A stretch of DNA of 64,000 nucleotides, taken from assembly GCA_963823495.1 (NCBI GenBank), contig CAWGLV010000001.1, positions 3,472,001-3,536,000 of the forward strand, given 5' to 3'. Numbering within the stretch: position 1 is the first letter of the stretch; every line of letters begins with the position of its first letter. Made by a program: the position numbers and the translations under genes. A model generated the notes under the pieces. The model did not search any database, had not been told where the DNA came from, and worked only from the letters and a program-made list of their open reading frames with translations. This stretch comes from DATDAH01 sp963823495 (GTDB lineage Bacteria > Actinomycetota > Acidimicrobiia > Acidimicrobiales > DATDAH01). This document shows positions 41,625-49,934 of the stretch, piece after piece.

Positions 41625-42394
41625 TCGATCGCGACCACCAGGCGGTAGCCGAGGTCGAGGGTGTCGGCGTCCAGGACGGAGCCGTAGCGGCGGTGCCAGG
41701 CTCCGGAGCGGAGGTCGGCCCGGAGGCGGTCGAGGCCGTCCCGGTAGTGCTCGACCTCGGCCAGGGCGAAGGCCGAGATGGCGCTGCGCGCCCGCTGGTC
41801 GAGGTAGAGCGAAGGACGTCGCCAGTAGGCGCCGAAGAACCCGTCGGAGCAGTCGTGGGGCACCGGCACCGGCACCACGATGTCGGCGCCGATGAGCTCG
41901 GCGATGTGGTCGACCGGCACCGCCGAGGTCCGCAGTCGCCGACCCAGCTCGGGTAGGTAGTCCCGGAGCAGCCAGAACTCCGACTCGATCACCCGCTCGT
42001 CCCAGGTGAGCACGACCCGGCGCTCGAACGCGACCCGGTTCAGCTCGGCCAGGCCCGCGCCCACCCGCTCCCAGTGGTGCACGGTGAGGATCGCCATGGC
42101 CGCGTCGAAGCTGTCGTCGGGGAAGGGCAGGGCCTCGGCCTCGGCCCGCACACACGGCGCCATGGCCTCGGGCCGCTGGGCGATCATGGCCGCCGAGGGC
42201 TCGACGGCGACGACGTCACGATCCGCGGGCTCATAGGACCCGGCGCCGGCGCCGACGTTGAGCACCTTGCGGCAGGGACCGAGCGCCTCCTTCAGCCCGG
42301 AGGAGATGCGCCGGTCCGGCCGTCGCCACTCCGAGTAGCCCGCGCCGATGACGTCATAGGCCACCGACCCCCGCCCCCCGTCTGCCGAAAGCAT
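41621..42394 (-). CDS. Class I SAM-dependent methyltransferase
   Basis: A 257-residue methyltransferase of the Methyltransf_11 type. Motif I is VLNVGAGAGSYEP (about residues 44-56), followed by acidic VAVEPS (about 63-68) and the post-II block ALPFPDDSFDAAMAILTVHH (about 88-107). The C-terminal half, with many Trp and Arg residues, is lineage-specific, so the substrate is unknown. ATG 42394 lies 8 bases after TACGCT on the minus strand and is preferred over the GTG at 42400. The convergent transporter ends just 7 bases beyond its stop. Confidence 0.88.
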   Translation of the reverse strand: MLSADGGRGSVAYDVIGAGYSEWRRPDRRISSGLKEALGPCRKVLNVGAGAGSYEPADRDVVAVEPSAAMIAQRPEAMAPCVRAEAEALPFPDDSFDAAMAILTVHHWERVGAGLAELNRVAFERRVVLTWDERVIESEFWLLRDYLPELGRRLRTSAVPVDHIAELIGADIVVPVPVPHDCSDGFFGAYWRRPSLYLDQRARSAISAFALAEVEHYRDGLDRLRADLRSGAWHRRYGSVLDADTLDLGYRLVVAID

Positions 42395-42402
42395 GCACAC
42401 AG

Positions 42403-42408
42403 AGCGTA
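42403..42408 (-). promoter_or_regulatory. -10 box of leaderless methyltransferase gene
   Basis: TACGCT on the minus strand lies 8 bases before ATG 42394, and supports this start. Confidence 0.45.
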
Positions 42409-42451
42409 CGTTCTCACCACCCTCCGTGCTGAACCGACGCCCTCTCTCTGT

Positions 42452-43543
42452 TCAAGTGGCGAGGACGAGGTCGGCGAGCTTCTGGCGATGCCAGCCGCCG
42501 CTGCCCAGGAGCAGGTCGTCCTGCTTGGCCCGCCGGTAGAAGAGGTGGGCGTCGCAATCCCAGGTGAACCCGACCCCGCCGTGGATCTGGATGGACTCCC
42601 CGCAGACGGCGTTGGCCGACTCGGAGGCGAACCCCATGGCCATGGCCACGGCTTCGGCGCGGTCCGGCTCCTCGGTGTCGGAGGTCCAGGCCGCGTAGTG
42701 GGTGCCGACCCGGGTCAGCTCGATGGCGTGGAGCATGTCCACCGCCTTGTGCTTGATGACCTGGAAGGTGGCGATCGGCCGGTCGAACTGGACGCGGACC
42801 TTGGCGTACTCCACCGCCAGGTGGTGGGCCTGCTCCATGACCCCGAGCAGATCACCGCACAGCGCGACGTTGGCGTCCTCGACGATGCGGCGCCAGTGCG
42901 CCGTGTGATCGCCGTCGGGCCCGACCCGCTCGACGGCGCGGCCGTCGAGCTCGAGGCGGGCGACCCGGCGGGTGTGGTCCCAGGTGGGCACGGCCTCGCC
43001 CTGGGGTGCCTCGACGAGGAAGCTACCGATGCCCTCCTGGGTGCGGGCCGGGACCAGGGCCCAGTCGGCGGTGGCCCCGTCGAGGACAACCGGCTTCAGG
43101 CCGTACAGGCGCCACTGACCGCCCTTGCGCTTGGCCCGGGTGCGCAACCGGTCGACCGGATCGCCGTGGCCCAGCTCGTCGACGGCGATGGTGCCGCGGG
43201 TGGCGCCCGCCGCCAGGGACCGGAGCTGGTCGTCCAGGCCCAATCGGCGGGCGGCGAGGGTGGCGAACACCGCGGAGGACAGGAACGGACCGGGGAAGGG
43301 GACCTGGCCCATCTCCTCCAGGACGACGATCAGATCGACCAGGCCGAGCCCCAGCCCGCCCTGGGCCTCGGGCACGAGCAGACCGGTCCACCCCAGCTCG
43401 ACCAGCTGGTTCCAGACGTGGTCCGAGATCCCCACCTCGTCCTCCAGCATCGCCCGGACGTACTCCGGCGGGCTCTCCTTGGCGAGGAAGGCCCGGACCG
43501 TGGCCCGCAGAGCGTCCTGGTCGTCGCTGAACGTGAACTCCAT
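42452..43543 (-). CDS. Acyl-CoA dehydrogenase, short beta-type subunit
   Basis: A 363-residue acyl-CoA dehydrogenase-fold protein: MEFTFSDDQDALRATVRAFL at the start, GWTGLLVPEAQGGLGLGLVD (about residues 50-69), VEYAKVRVQFDRPIATFQVI and IHGGVGFTWDCDAHLFYRRA (about 324-343). As in the gene at 35535, the beta domain lacks the strong flavin motifs, so it is probably the helper subunit of a heteromer with the divergent long subunit at 43632. The two are head to head with 88 bases between, which hold a CTGAC-N6-GTCAG palindrome. Confidence 0.88.
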   Translation of the reverse strand: MEFTFSDDQDALRATVRAFLAKESPPEYVRAMLEDEVGISDHVWNQLVELGWTGLLVPEAQGGLGLGLVDLIVVLEEMGQVPFPGPFLSSAVFATLAARRLGLDDQLRSLAAGATRGTIAVDELGHGDPVDRLRTRAKRKGGQWRLYGLKPVVLDGATADWALVPARTQEGIGSFLVEAPQGEAVPTWDHTRRVARLELDGRAVERVGPDGDHTAHWRRIVEDANVALCGDLLGVMEQAHHLAVEYAKVRVQFDRPIATFQVIKHKAVDMLHAIELTRVGTHYAAWTSDTEEPDRAEAVAMAMGFASESANAVCGESIQIHGGVGFTWDCDAHLFYRRAKQDDLLLGSGGWHRQKLADLVLAT

Positions 43544-43591
43544 GCTTCCCCCGACTCTGCTGGTCGACCATGCGGCGGCGACCGCGTCCGG

Positions 43592-43607
43592 CTGACACCG
43601 GCGTCAG
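43592..43607. promoter_or_regulatory. CTGAC-N6-GTCAG palindrome in divergent promoter
   Basis: CTGACACCGGCGTCAG pairs at 14 of 16 positions, as 5-base arms around a nearly symmetric centre. It lies between two divergent acyl-CoA dehydrogenase genes, 10 bases before the TAGTGT -10 box of the plus-strand gene. A perfect version is found before the P450 gene at 61387. Confidence 0.5.
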
Positions 43608-43617
43608 GTACGGACAG

Positions 43618-43623
43618 TAGTGT
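43618..43623 (+). promoter_or_regulatory. -10 box of leaderless acyl-CoA dehydrogenase gene
   Basis: TAGTGT ends 8 bases before GTG 43632. The GTG at 43620 lies inside the box, so it cannot be the start if the message is leaderless. Confidence 0.5.
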
Positions 43624-43631
43624 TCCGATTC

Positions 43632-44858
43632 GTGGACTTCGCCTACACGCCCGAGGACGAGGCCTTCCGCACCGACCTCCGGGGCTGGTTGGACGAGCAC
43701 CTGTCCAAGTTCCTGGCCGAGTGGAGCGACGAGGACCACCAGAGCGAGGACACCTCCGGGAGCCACGACTACGGCGGCCTCCTGCGCTCCATGGAGCGAC
43801 GGAAGGCCTGGCAGCGGACCCTGAACGAAGGGCGGTGGGCGGCCATCAACTGGCCGACCGAGTGGGGTGGACGCGACGCCACCGTCATGCAGAGCGTCAT
43901 CTACTCCGAGGAGATGGCCAAGGCCCGGACCCCCGGCATCTTCAACGCCAACGGCCTCTGGCAGATCGGGCCCATGATCATCCGGTGGGGCACCGACGAG
44001 CAGAAGCAGCGGTGGATCCCCAACATCCTCAACGCCGACGACCACTGGTGCCAAGGCTTCTCCGAGCCCGAAGCGGGCAGCGATCTGGCCAACCTGCGCA
44101 CCACCGCCGTGCTCGACGGCGACGACTACGTGCTCAACGGCCAGAAGATCTGGATCTCCACGGCCCACATCGCCAAGTGGGGCCTCTTCCTGGTCCGTAC
44201 CGATCCCGACGCGATCACCGAGGGGCGCAAGCACGAGGGCATCACCGCGCTGATCGTGGACATGGAGGCCGAAGGCATCGAGTGCCGGCCGCTGCGGGAC
44301 ATCACCGGCGAGGAGATGTTCAACGAGGTCTGGTTCACCGACGCCCACGTCCCCGCGGCGTACCGCCTCGGCGGCGAGGGCGAGGGCTGGCAGGTGGCCA
44401 TGGGCACCCTCGGCCACGAGCGGGTGGGCACGGCGGGCCTCGCCATCACCATGAAGGCCGACCTGGAGGCCATGGTCAACCTGACCCGGGCCGAGAACCC
44501 CGACGCCCTCGAGGACCCCGAGTTGCGGGAGCGCATCGCCCGGGCGCACACCCAGATCGAGTTCACCCGCCTGCTCAACTACCGGGCGTTGTCCAAGATC
44601 CTCAAGGGCGAGAAGACCTGGCCCGAGGTCCCACTGGCCAAGCTCCAGTGGAGCCACCTGGCCCAGACCCTGGCCGAGCTCGCCGTGGACCTCCTCGGGC
44701 CGGCGGGGATGCTCGAGAAGGGTGGGCCCGACGCCGCGGACAACGGCTCCTGGAACCGCCTGTACGTGTTCCAGCGCTACACGTCGATCGGCGCCGGCAC
44801 GACCGAGGTCCAGAAGAACATCCTGGCCGACCGCTCCATCCGGATGCCCAAGAAGTAG
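43632..44858 (+). CDS. Acyl-CoA dehydrogenase, long alpha-type subunit
   Basis: A 408-residue acyl-CoA dehydrogenase starting MDFAYTPEDEAFRTDLRGWL. It has AAINWPTEWGGRDATVMQSV, the FAD-contact motifs FSEPEAGSDLANLRTTA (about residues 141-157) and GQKIWISTAHIAKWG (about 171-185), and FQRYTSIGAGTTEVQKNILA near the end. An acidic insert near the N-terminus (WSDEDHQSEDTSGSHDYGG) is unusual in length. It is head to head with the short subunit at 42452, and the two likely form one enzyme. RsgA begins 8 bases after its stop, so it may share the transcript. Confidence 0.9.
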   Translation: MDFAYTPEDEAFRTDLRGWLDEHLSKFLAEWSDEDHQSEDTSGSHDYGGLLRSMERRKAWQRTLNEGRWAAINWPTEWGGRDATVMQSVIYSEEMAKARTPGIFNANGLWQIGPMIIRWGTDEQKQRWIPNILNADDHWCQGFSEPEAGSDLANLRTTAVLDGDDYVLNGQKIWISTAHIAKWGLFLVRTDPDAITEGRKHEGITALIVDMEAEGIECRPLRDITGEEMFNEVWFTDAHVPAAYRLGGEGEGWQVAMGTLGHERVGTAGLAITMKADLEAMVNLTRAENPDALEDPELRERIARAHTQIEFTRLLNYRALSKILKGEKTWPEVPLAKLQWSHLAQTLAELAVDLLGPAGMLEKGGPDAADNGSWNRLYVFQRYTSIGAGTTEVQKNILADRSIRMPKK

Positions 44859-44866
44859 CCCCCGGC

Positions 44867-45850
44867 ATGCCCGACCCGCCAGCGCATACCGTCGGCGGAG
44901 TGGCTCACCACGGTCGGATCACCCGCATCGACCGCGGTCGCGCCCTGGTCGCCGTCGGCGAGGAGACCCATTCGGTCATCGACACGGGTGTCCATGACCT
45001 CACCGTCGGCGACCACGTCCGGTTCGAAGGCGACGTCGTGGTGGAGCTCCTCCCGCGGACCTCGCTGCTGACCCGGCTCGGCCACGACGGCAACGAACAG
45101 GCCATCGCCGCCAACGTCGACCTCGTGGTGCTCGTGGCGGGCCTGGATCGGCCGGTGAAACCGGGCCGCCTGCTGCGGGCCACCACCCAGGCCTGGGAAG
45201 CCGGCGCCACCCCCCTGATCGTGCTGACCAAGTGTGACCTTACGGATGCGGGGGCGACCGTCGCCGACCTGGCCACCCAGGTGGTCGGCGTCGACGTGGC
45301 CGTCGTCAGCTCGGTCACCCACGAAGGGATCCACGACCTGCTCGACCGCTTGTCCGGCCGCACCGCGGTCATGCTGGGGGAGTCGGGGGCCGGCAAGTCC
45401 AGCCTGGTCAACGCCCTCGTCGAGGGCGAGGAGTTGGTGGGCGAGGTCCGCGAGGGCGACGCCAAGGGCCGGCACACCACGACCTGGCGCCAGCTCGTGG
45501 ACCTCCCCGGCGGGGGCGCGCTGATCGACACCCCTGGGGTCCGCTCGCTCGGGCTCTGGACCGATCCCGAGACCGTCGAGGCCGCCTTCACCGACATCGC
45601 CGAACTGGCCGAGCACTGCCGCTTCCGGGACTGCGGCCACGATGCCGAACCGGGATGCGCCGTACGAGCCGCCGTTGACGACGGCTCGCTGCCCGAGGAG
45701 CGTTTCGAGCAGTACCACTCCCTGCACCGGGAGGCGGCCGCGCTGGACCGGCGCAACGACCCGGTGGCCCAGAAGCGCTCCGGGAGGCAGCTCTCCAGGA
45801 TGGTCAAGGAGGCGAAGGCGACCCGCCGGGACAAGGGCGACACCCGTTGA
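44867..45850 (+). CDS. rsgA: Small ribosomal subunit-dependent GTPase A
   Basis: A 327-residue circularly permuted GTPase that helps mature the 30S ribosomal subunit. Domains in order: OB-fold (about residues 10-65), permuted GTPase with G4 LTKCDLT (about 118-124) before G1 LGESGAGKSSLVNAL (about 169-183) and G3 DTPGVRSLG (about 220-228), then a zinc domain with cysteines and histidine in CRFRDCGHDAEPGC. The N-terminal extension is normal. It is a housekeeping gene set among catabolic genes, starting 8 bases after the dehydrogenase stop. A TTG/ATG mini-frame follows. Confidence 0.95.
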   Translation: MPDPPAHTVGGVAHHGRITRIDRGRALVAVGEETHSVIDTGVHDLTVGDHVRFEGDVVVELLPRTSLLTRLGHDGNEQAIAANVDLVVLVAGLDRPVKPGRLLRATTQAWEAGATPLIVLTKCDLTDAGATVADLATQVVGVDVAVVSSVTHEGIHDLLDRLSGRTAVMLGESGAGKSSLVNALVEGEELVGEVREGDAKGRHTTTWRQLVDLPGGGALIDTPGVRSLGLWTDPETVEAAFTDIAELAEHCRFRDCGHDAEPGCAVRAAVDDGSLPEERFEQYHSLHREAAALDRRNDPVAQKRSGRQLSRMVKEAKATRRDKGDTR

Positions 45851-45861
45851 CCCGATCGGGG

Positions 45862-45987
45862 ATGGTCACCACCCGTGTGCACCAGTTGCGGGACCCGGCC
45901 GTCCTCGACGCCGACGGCCACGTGTGGTCGGCCTACGCCGTCGCCGGGGAGTCCGGCATCGCCGTCGCGGAGATCCACGGCCTCTGA
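45862..45987 (+). pseudogene. Probable C-terminal remnant of a GH43-like beta-propeller protein
   Basis: A 41-codon frame, ATG 45862 to TGA 45987, encodes HQLRDPAVLDADGHVWSAYA followed by VAGESGIAVAEIHGL. The style RDPA-x-D-G-x-Y-Y-VAGESGIA-AE resembles the last strands of GH43-like five-bladed propellers. At 41 residues it cannot fold alone, so it is most likely the tail of a deleted gene. A TTG at 45847 overlapping the RsgA stop is an alternative in-frame start. The family match is from memory and is not certain. Confidence 0.4.
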
Positions 45988-46048
45988 TCCGCCGCCACCC
46001 CGACCGGTCGGGCGTCGCGCCGGAGACCCGGCCGGGTAGACACGATCC

Positions 46049-46597
46049 ATGCCGATCGAGGGAACCTACGAACCCAGTCCGTGGCCACCCGTGGCCGACC
46101 AGGTGAAGCAGTACGAGGAGTCCGGAGGCACCGCGGGGATCTTGCTGGAGGGCAAGCCCTGCGTGATCCTCTGGACCCGGGGCCGGCACTCGGGCGCGGT
46201 GCGCAAGACGCCCCTCATGCGGGTGACCGACGGCGCGCGCTACGCCGTCGTCGCCTCGCTGGGCGGCGCGCCTCACCACCCGGTCTGGTTCCACAACCTC
46301 CGGGCCGACCCTGCCGTCAGCCTCCAGGACGGGCCCGACCTGGGGGATTACACGGCCCAGGTCGCCACCCCGGAGGAGAAGGCCGAGTGGTGGCCCCGGG
46401 CCACCGAGGTCTGGCCCGCCTACGACGACTACCAGGCCGCCACGGACCGAGACATCCCGGTCGTGATCCTCACCCCGCGCTCGAGGTCCCGGCCGCCGAC
46501 CGTCCCGCTCAGTCCGCCCGTAGGGCATGGGACGGCGAGCGGCGGGTCGCCACGGCGCCGAACGCGGCACCGGCGACGACGGCCAGCGCCACCGTGA
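46049..46597 (+). CDS. Deazaflavin (F420)-dependent nitroreductase-family protein, DUF385
   Basis: A 182-residue protein of the Ddn-like split beta-barrel family that binds F420. The family core is VILWTRGRHSGAVRKTPLMR (about residues 39-58), VVASLGGAPHHPVWFHNLRA (about 67-86), and WPAYDDYQAATDRDIPVVIL (about 122-141). Homologs usually end right after that point, but this frame continues about 38 residues rich in Arg, Pro and Ser, and overlaps the end of the convergent permease by 89 bases. A lost stop codon is likely. TAGACA lies 6 bases before the ATG. Confidence 0.85.
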   Translation: MPIEGTYEPSPWPPVADQVKQYEESGGTAGILLEGKPCVILWTRGRHSGAVRKTPLMRVTDGARYAVVASLGGAPHHPVWFHNLRADPAVSLQDGPDLGDYTAQVATPEEKAEWWPRATEVWPAYDDYQAATDRDIPVVILTPRSRSRPPTVPLSPPVGHGTASGGSPRRRTRHRRRRPAPP

Positions 46598-48873
46598 CCG
46601 GGACCAGGACCAGCGTCGTGGGTGGAGTGATCGGATCGGTGGCCACCCCGAGGGCTCCGGCGAGCAAGGACCACATCCACCGGCCGACGACGACCCCGAC
46701 GGGAAGCCCGATCACCAAGCCGATCACCGCCAGGGCGAAGGCCTGCCAGGACATCGCGGCCACGACCTGGCCCCGATCGAAGCCCATGGCCCGGAGCACG
46801 GCCAGGTCCCGACGACGACGCCGCACGGTCTGCCACAGGGCGTTGCCGACGGCGATCACCGCCAGGCCGGCCAGCAGTCCGGCCAGCACCCGGGGAAGGC
46901 CGCTCACCTGATCGAGGCGACTGATCTCGGCCGGCGCCGTCGGGAAGACCGGCCGGGCGCCCTCGAGGCCCAAACGGGTCAGGGCCCGCTCGGGATCGAT
47001 CCCCTCCTGGAAGTCGATGACCGTCGCCGCGGAACCCCGAACTGTCCTCGACCGGGGCGGCGAGGCCGAGTTGATCGAGACCGGCGAGGGAGAAGACCGC
47101 GCCTTCGGCGATCGGGATCGGATCGTCGATGGTCGGCATGATGGCGGTGCCCACGACGCGGAACTCCTGGCCGTCGCCCTCGGAGCCGAGGGCGGTCACG
47201 ACCTCCGGGTCACCGAGCTCCCACCGGGTGTCGGCACCGAGCGCGACCTCGTCGGGGGCGAGAGGCGCCCGACCCTCGACCGGGGCCGGGGAGGCGTCGC
47301 CGGTCAGCGGCGCCAAGGCCATGGCGTTGTAGGGACGGCCGTCTATCTGCACGGTCTGGTTGAAGACGCCGAGCGCCACCGCCTCCACGTCGCTCGATGC
47401 GGCGATGTCCTCGGCGGTCGCTTCACCGCGAAGGCGCACGGCGACATCCCAACTCCATCCGTAGCGTTCCGGTGTGTCGAGCAGCCTGGCCATGCTCGAC
47501 CCGAAGACCGCCACGGCAGCGAGGCCGGCCACGGCCACGGCGATGCCGAGCATCGAGGCCCGGACGGCGCCTGCCTCAGGACGACGGCCGGAGACCGCCG
47601 CCATGCTCAGACCCACCGCGACCGCGGGTGGCCCGCGGCGGGCCAGGACGGCCACTGGCCGCTGAGGGTCCCCGGACCGGTCGATCGACGGCACAGCCAA
47701 CGGGCGGGCAGCCAGCCGCCACGCGGCTCCTGCGCCGATGCCGCCGATCACGACCACGACCGACAGCCCCGCGACCGGCAGGACCAGACCGTCGAAGGAC
47801 GTTCCCAGGGCCGGGTCGACCCGATGGGCCAGCCCGATCGGCATGGCCGACGAGGCGACGACGGCCACCACGACCGCTCCTACGCCACCGACCACGGCGG
47901 CGGCCCCGATCGGTAGCCACGCGTCGAGCAGCCGACCGCGCCGGGTCAGCCCGAGCCCGGCAAGGATGCGCTGCTCAGCATCTCCCCTGGCCACCGACCG
48001 GGTCGCGACCTGGGCGATGGCGCCGAGCCCGAACAGGCCCGCCACCGCCGCGAAGATGTAGAGGCCGCCGGCCAGGACGTTCAAGGAGTCCTCCAGCGAG
48101 AGCACGGTGACACCGGCCGGATCGATCCGGGGTACCGGGCCGTCGGGATAGACCTGGCGCATCTCCTCGGCCAGGACGTCGAGGGCGCCGTCGCCGCCCC
48201 GGAGGTCCGCCAGGAACAACCCGTCGGCAACCCCGATCTCCTCCCGGTATCGGTCATGGACACCCGGGCCGAGGAACGTCAGGATCACATCGTCGGGCCG
48301 ACTGAGGACGTCCTGGGTCGAGCGCGTCAGCCCGACCACCCGGAGGTCGATCGCCGGCCCGTCGGGCTCGATCGGGTCGCCGACCGCCACCTGCAGGGCG
48401 CCCTCGGGTGACCAAGAGGCCAGATGCAGGAGGTCCCCGACGCCCACGTCCAGGCGGTCGGCGATCGGCTCGGCCAACACGACCTCGTCGGCCGCCCCGG
48501 GCCGCACCCGTCGCCCGGCGACCAGATGGCCCTGACCCAGGCTGTCATCGAGGCCATCGGTCCTGGTGAAGACCGGGTAGTACCCGTCGGGGTCCTGTGC
48601 GGGAGCCACGAACGTGTAGGCGAACCGTCCCGAACGGACCACCGACGGGAGCTGGGCGATCCGGGCCCAGGTGGCCGGGTCGACCTCGGTGGCGTCGATG
48701 AGCGCGTCCGGCTCCCCGGCGGCCTGTTGCAGACGATCCGCGGCAGAGCTGGTCCGTCGGGCACCGGCGACCGCCGTGGCGCACACCCCGCCGATGATCG
48801 CTCCGAGGAGACCGACCAGCACCACGGTGGTCCACCACGACCGCCGCCGGCAGCGATACGCGACAGGTCCCAT
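46509..48873 (-). CDS. FtsX-like ABC permease, with apparent frameshift
   Basis: A large permease of about 787 residues once corrected. It has an N-terminal membrane helix (WWTTVVLVGLLGAIIGGV), then a first extracytoplasmic domain, a group of helices near residues 260-400, a second outer domain (GYSWDVAVRLRG region) and final helices ending RSPSHALRAD. The frame fails at about 47034: the sequence reads VEDSSGFRGDGH instead of SGSAATVIDFQEG, and removing one base of the AA pair at 47033-47034 restores the frame to the stop at 46509. No ATPase gene lies beside it. ATG 48873 is the best start. It could be decayed or contain a sequencing slip. Confidence 0.78.
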
Positions 48874-48957
48874 CTCGCCATCAGACCAGCCGCGCTCTCG
48901 GGGCTCAAGGGGGGAAGCACCCACCACCGTGTGGTGCTGTCACCCGAGGAGCCTCGC

Positions 48958-49827
48958 TCACTGCCGGCGGGTGAGATCGACGCCGGGTCTCCGGCCGGCG
49001 ATCGTCATCTCGCTCAGGCCGGCTCGCGGCTCGTTGCCCACCGTGGCCCGCAGGAAGCCCCGGATCGTCGCGCGGACGGCCCGGGCGGTGCGGTCGGCGC
49101 CGTCGAGATAGCCACCGTGGTCACCGCCCTCGACGGTGAGGAGGAAGGACGAGGTCCCGAGTTGAGCGAGGGCCCGACGGCTCCCCGCATAGGCGACGGT
49201 GTCGTCCGCGGTCCCGTGCACCAGCAGCAGCGGGACCTGGCCGCGCTGGAACCCGCCGCCCGGGAAGGTCGCCTGCTGGCCGGCGACGGAGACCACGGCG
49301 TCGATCCGGCGGTCCACACAACAGGTGTGGTACGCCGTGGCCAGAGCCGTCATCGCCCCCAGGCTGTGGCCGACCACTGCGATCTCCTCGGGGTCGATGA
49401 CGGGAATGGCCTCACGACCCGCGGTGACCGCATCGATCACCTGGCGGACGCGACCGGGCTGGAAGGGAAGGGACAGGAGCGCCGCGGCACTGGCGTCGTC
49501 CACGCTGCCGGGCATCTCCGGGGCCACGACCACATGGCCCGCGCCGGCCAGGTCACCGAGGAGGTCCCCGTAGAAGTCCGGGGGTGCCCCGGCGCCGTGC
49601 ACGAAGACCAGGAGCGGGTACGGGCCACCACCCCGGGGGAGGACCACCAGGGACCGAAGACCGGCGATGGTGCGCTCGTCGGACCGGGTCGGGAGCCCGG
49701 CTGCTTCGCCCGGGACGGTGGGGTCGACCGGCCGGGGCGGGCGGCTCTCGGTCGTCGCGTCCCCACCGCAGCCCACAGCGGTGAGCGCGCCGACCAGCAG
49801 CGACGCCGTCGTCGTCCGCCACCGCAT
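48958..49827 (-). CDS. Secreted alpha/beta-hydrolase lipoprotein
   Basis: A 289-residue exported hydrolase. The N-terminus MRWRTTTASLLVGALTAVGC has a basic start, hydrophobic core and lipobox ending at the cysteine. The hydrolase fold shows LLVFVHGAGAPPDFYG (oxyanion region, about residues 72-87), nucleophile GHSLGAMTAL (about 154-163), acid in HGTADDTVAY and histidine in GGDHGGYLDG. It resembles dienelactone hydrolase or PETase-like chlorophyllase-type esterases and may cleave an ester outside the cell. ATG 49827 is chosen over GTG 49842, which lies in a copy of the thiolase 3' end. The start lies within the 63-bp duplication. Confidence 0.85.
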   Translation of the reverse strand: MRWRTTTASLLVGALTAVGCGGDATTESRPPRPVDPTVPGEAAGLPTRSDERTIAGLRSLVVLPRGGGPYPLLVFVHGAGAPPDFYGDLLGDLAGAGHVVVAPEMPGSVDDASAAALLSLPFQPGRVRQVIDAVTAGREAIPVIDPEEIAVVGHSLGAMTALATAYHTCCVDRRIDAVVSVAGQQATFPGGGFQRGQVPLLLVHGTADDTVAYAGSRRALAQLGTSSFLLTVEGGDHGGYLDGADRTARAVRATIRGFLRATVGNEPRAGLSEMTIAGRRPGVDLTRRQ

Positions 49828-49934
49828 GGTCCTAAGCCACACGCTCGATCACCGTCGCGTTCGCCTGCCCGTCGTCGTCCGCCACCGCATGGTCCTAAGC
49901 CACACGCTCGATCACCGTCGCGTTCGCCTGCCCG
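49806..49934. repeat. 63-bp tandem duplication at a gene junction
   Basis: Two perfect copies, offset by 63 bases, match over 66 bases (49806-49871 against 49869-49934). Each carries the end of the thiolase gene (the last codons of GQANATVIERVA plus stop on the minus strand) and the start of the hydrolase gene (ATG plus about 7 codons). Only the outermost copies are used: the thiolase ends in the copy nearer to it and the hydrolase starts in the other. Being a multiple of three, the duplication did not shift frames. Confidence 0.95.

Noticed and set aside
42400..42408. GTG at 42400 as methyltransferase start
   Set aside because: It is 2 bases from the -10-like TACGCT, too near for a transcript start. 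ATG 42394 lies at the usual distance.
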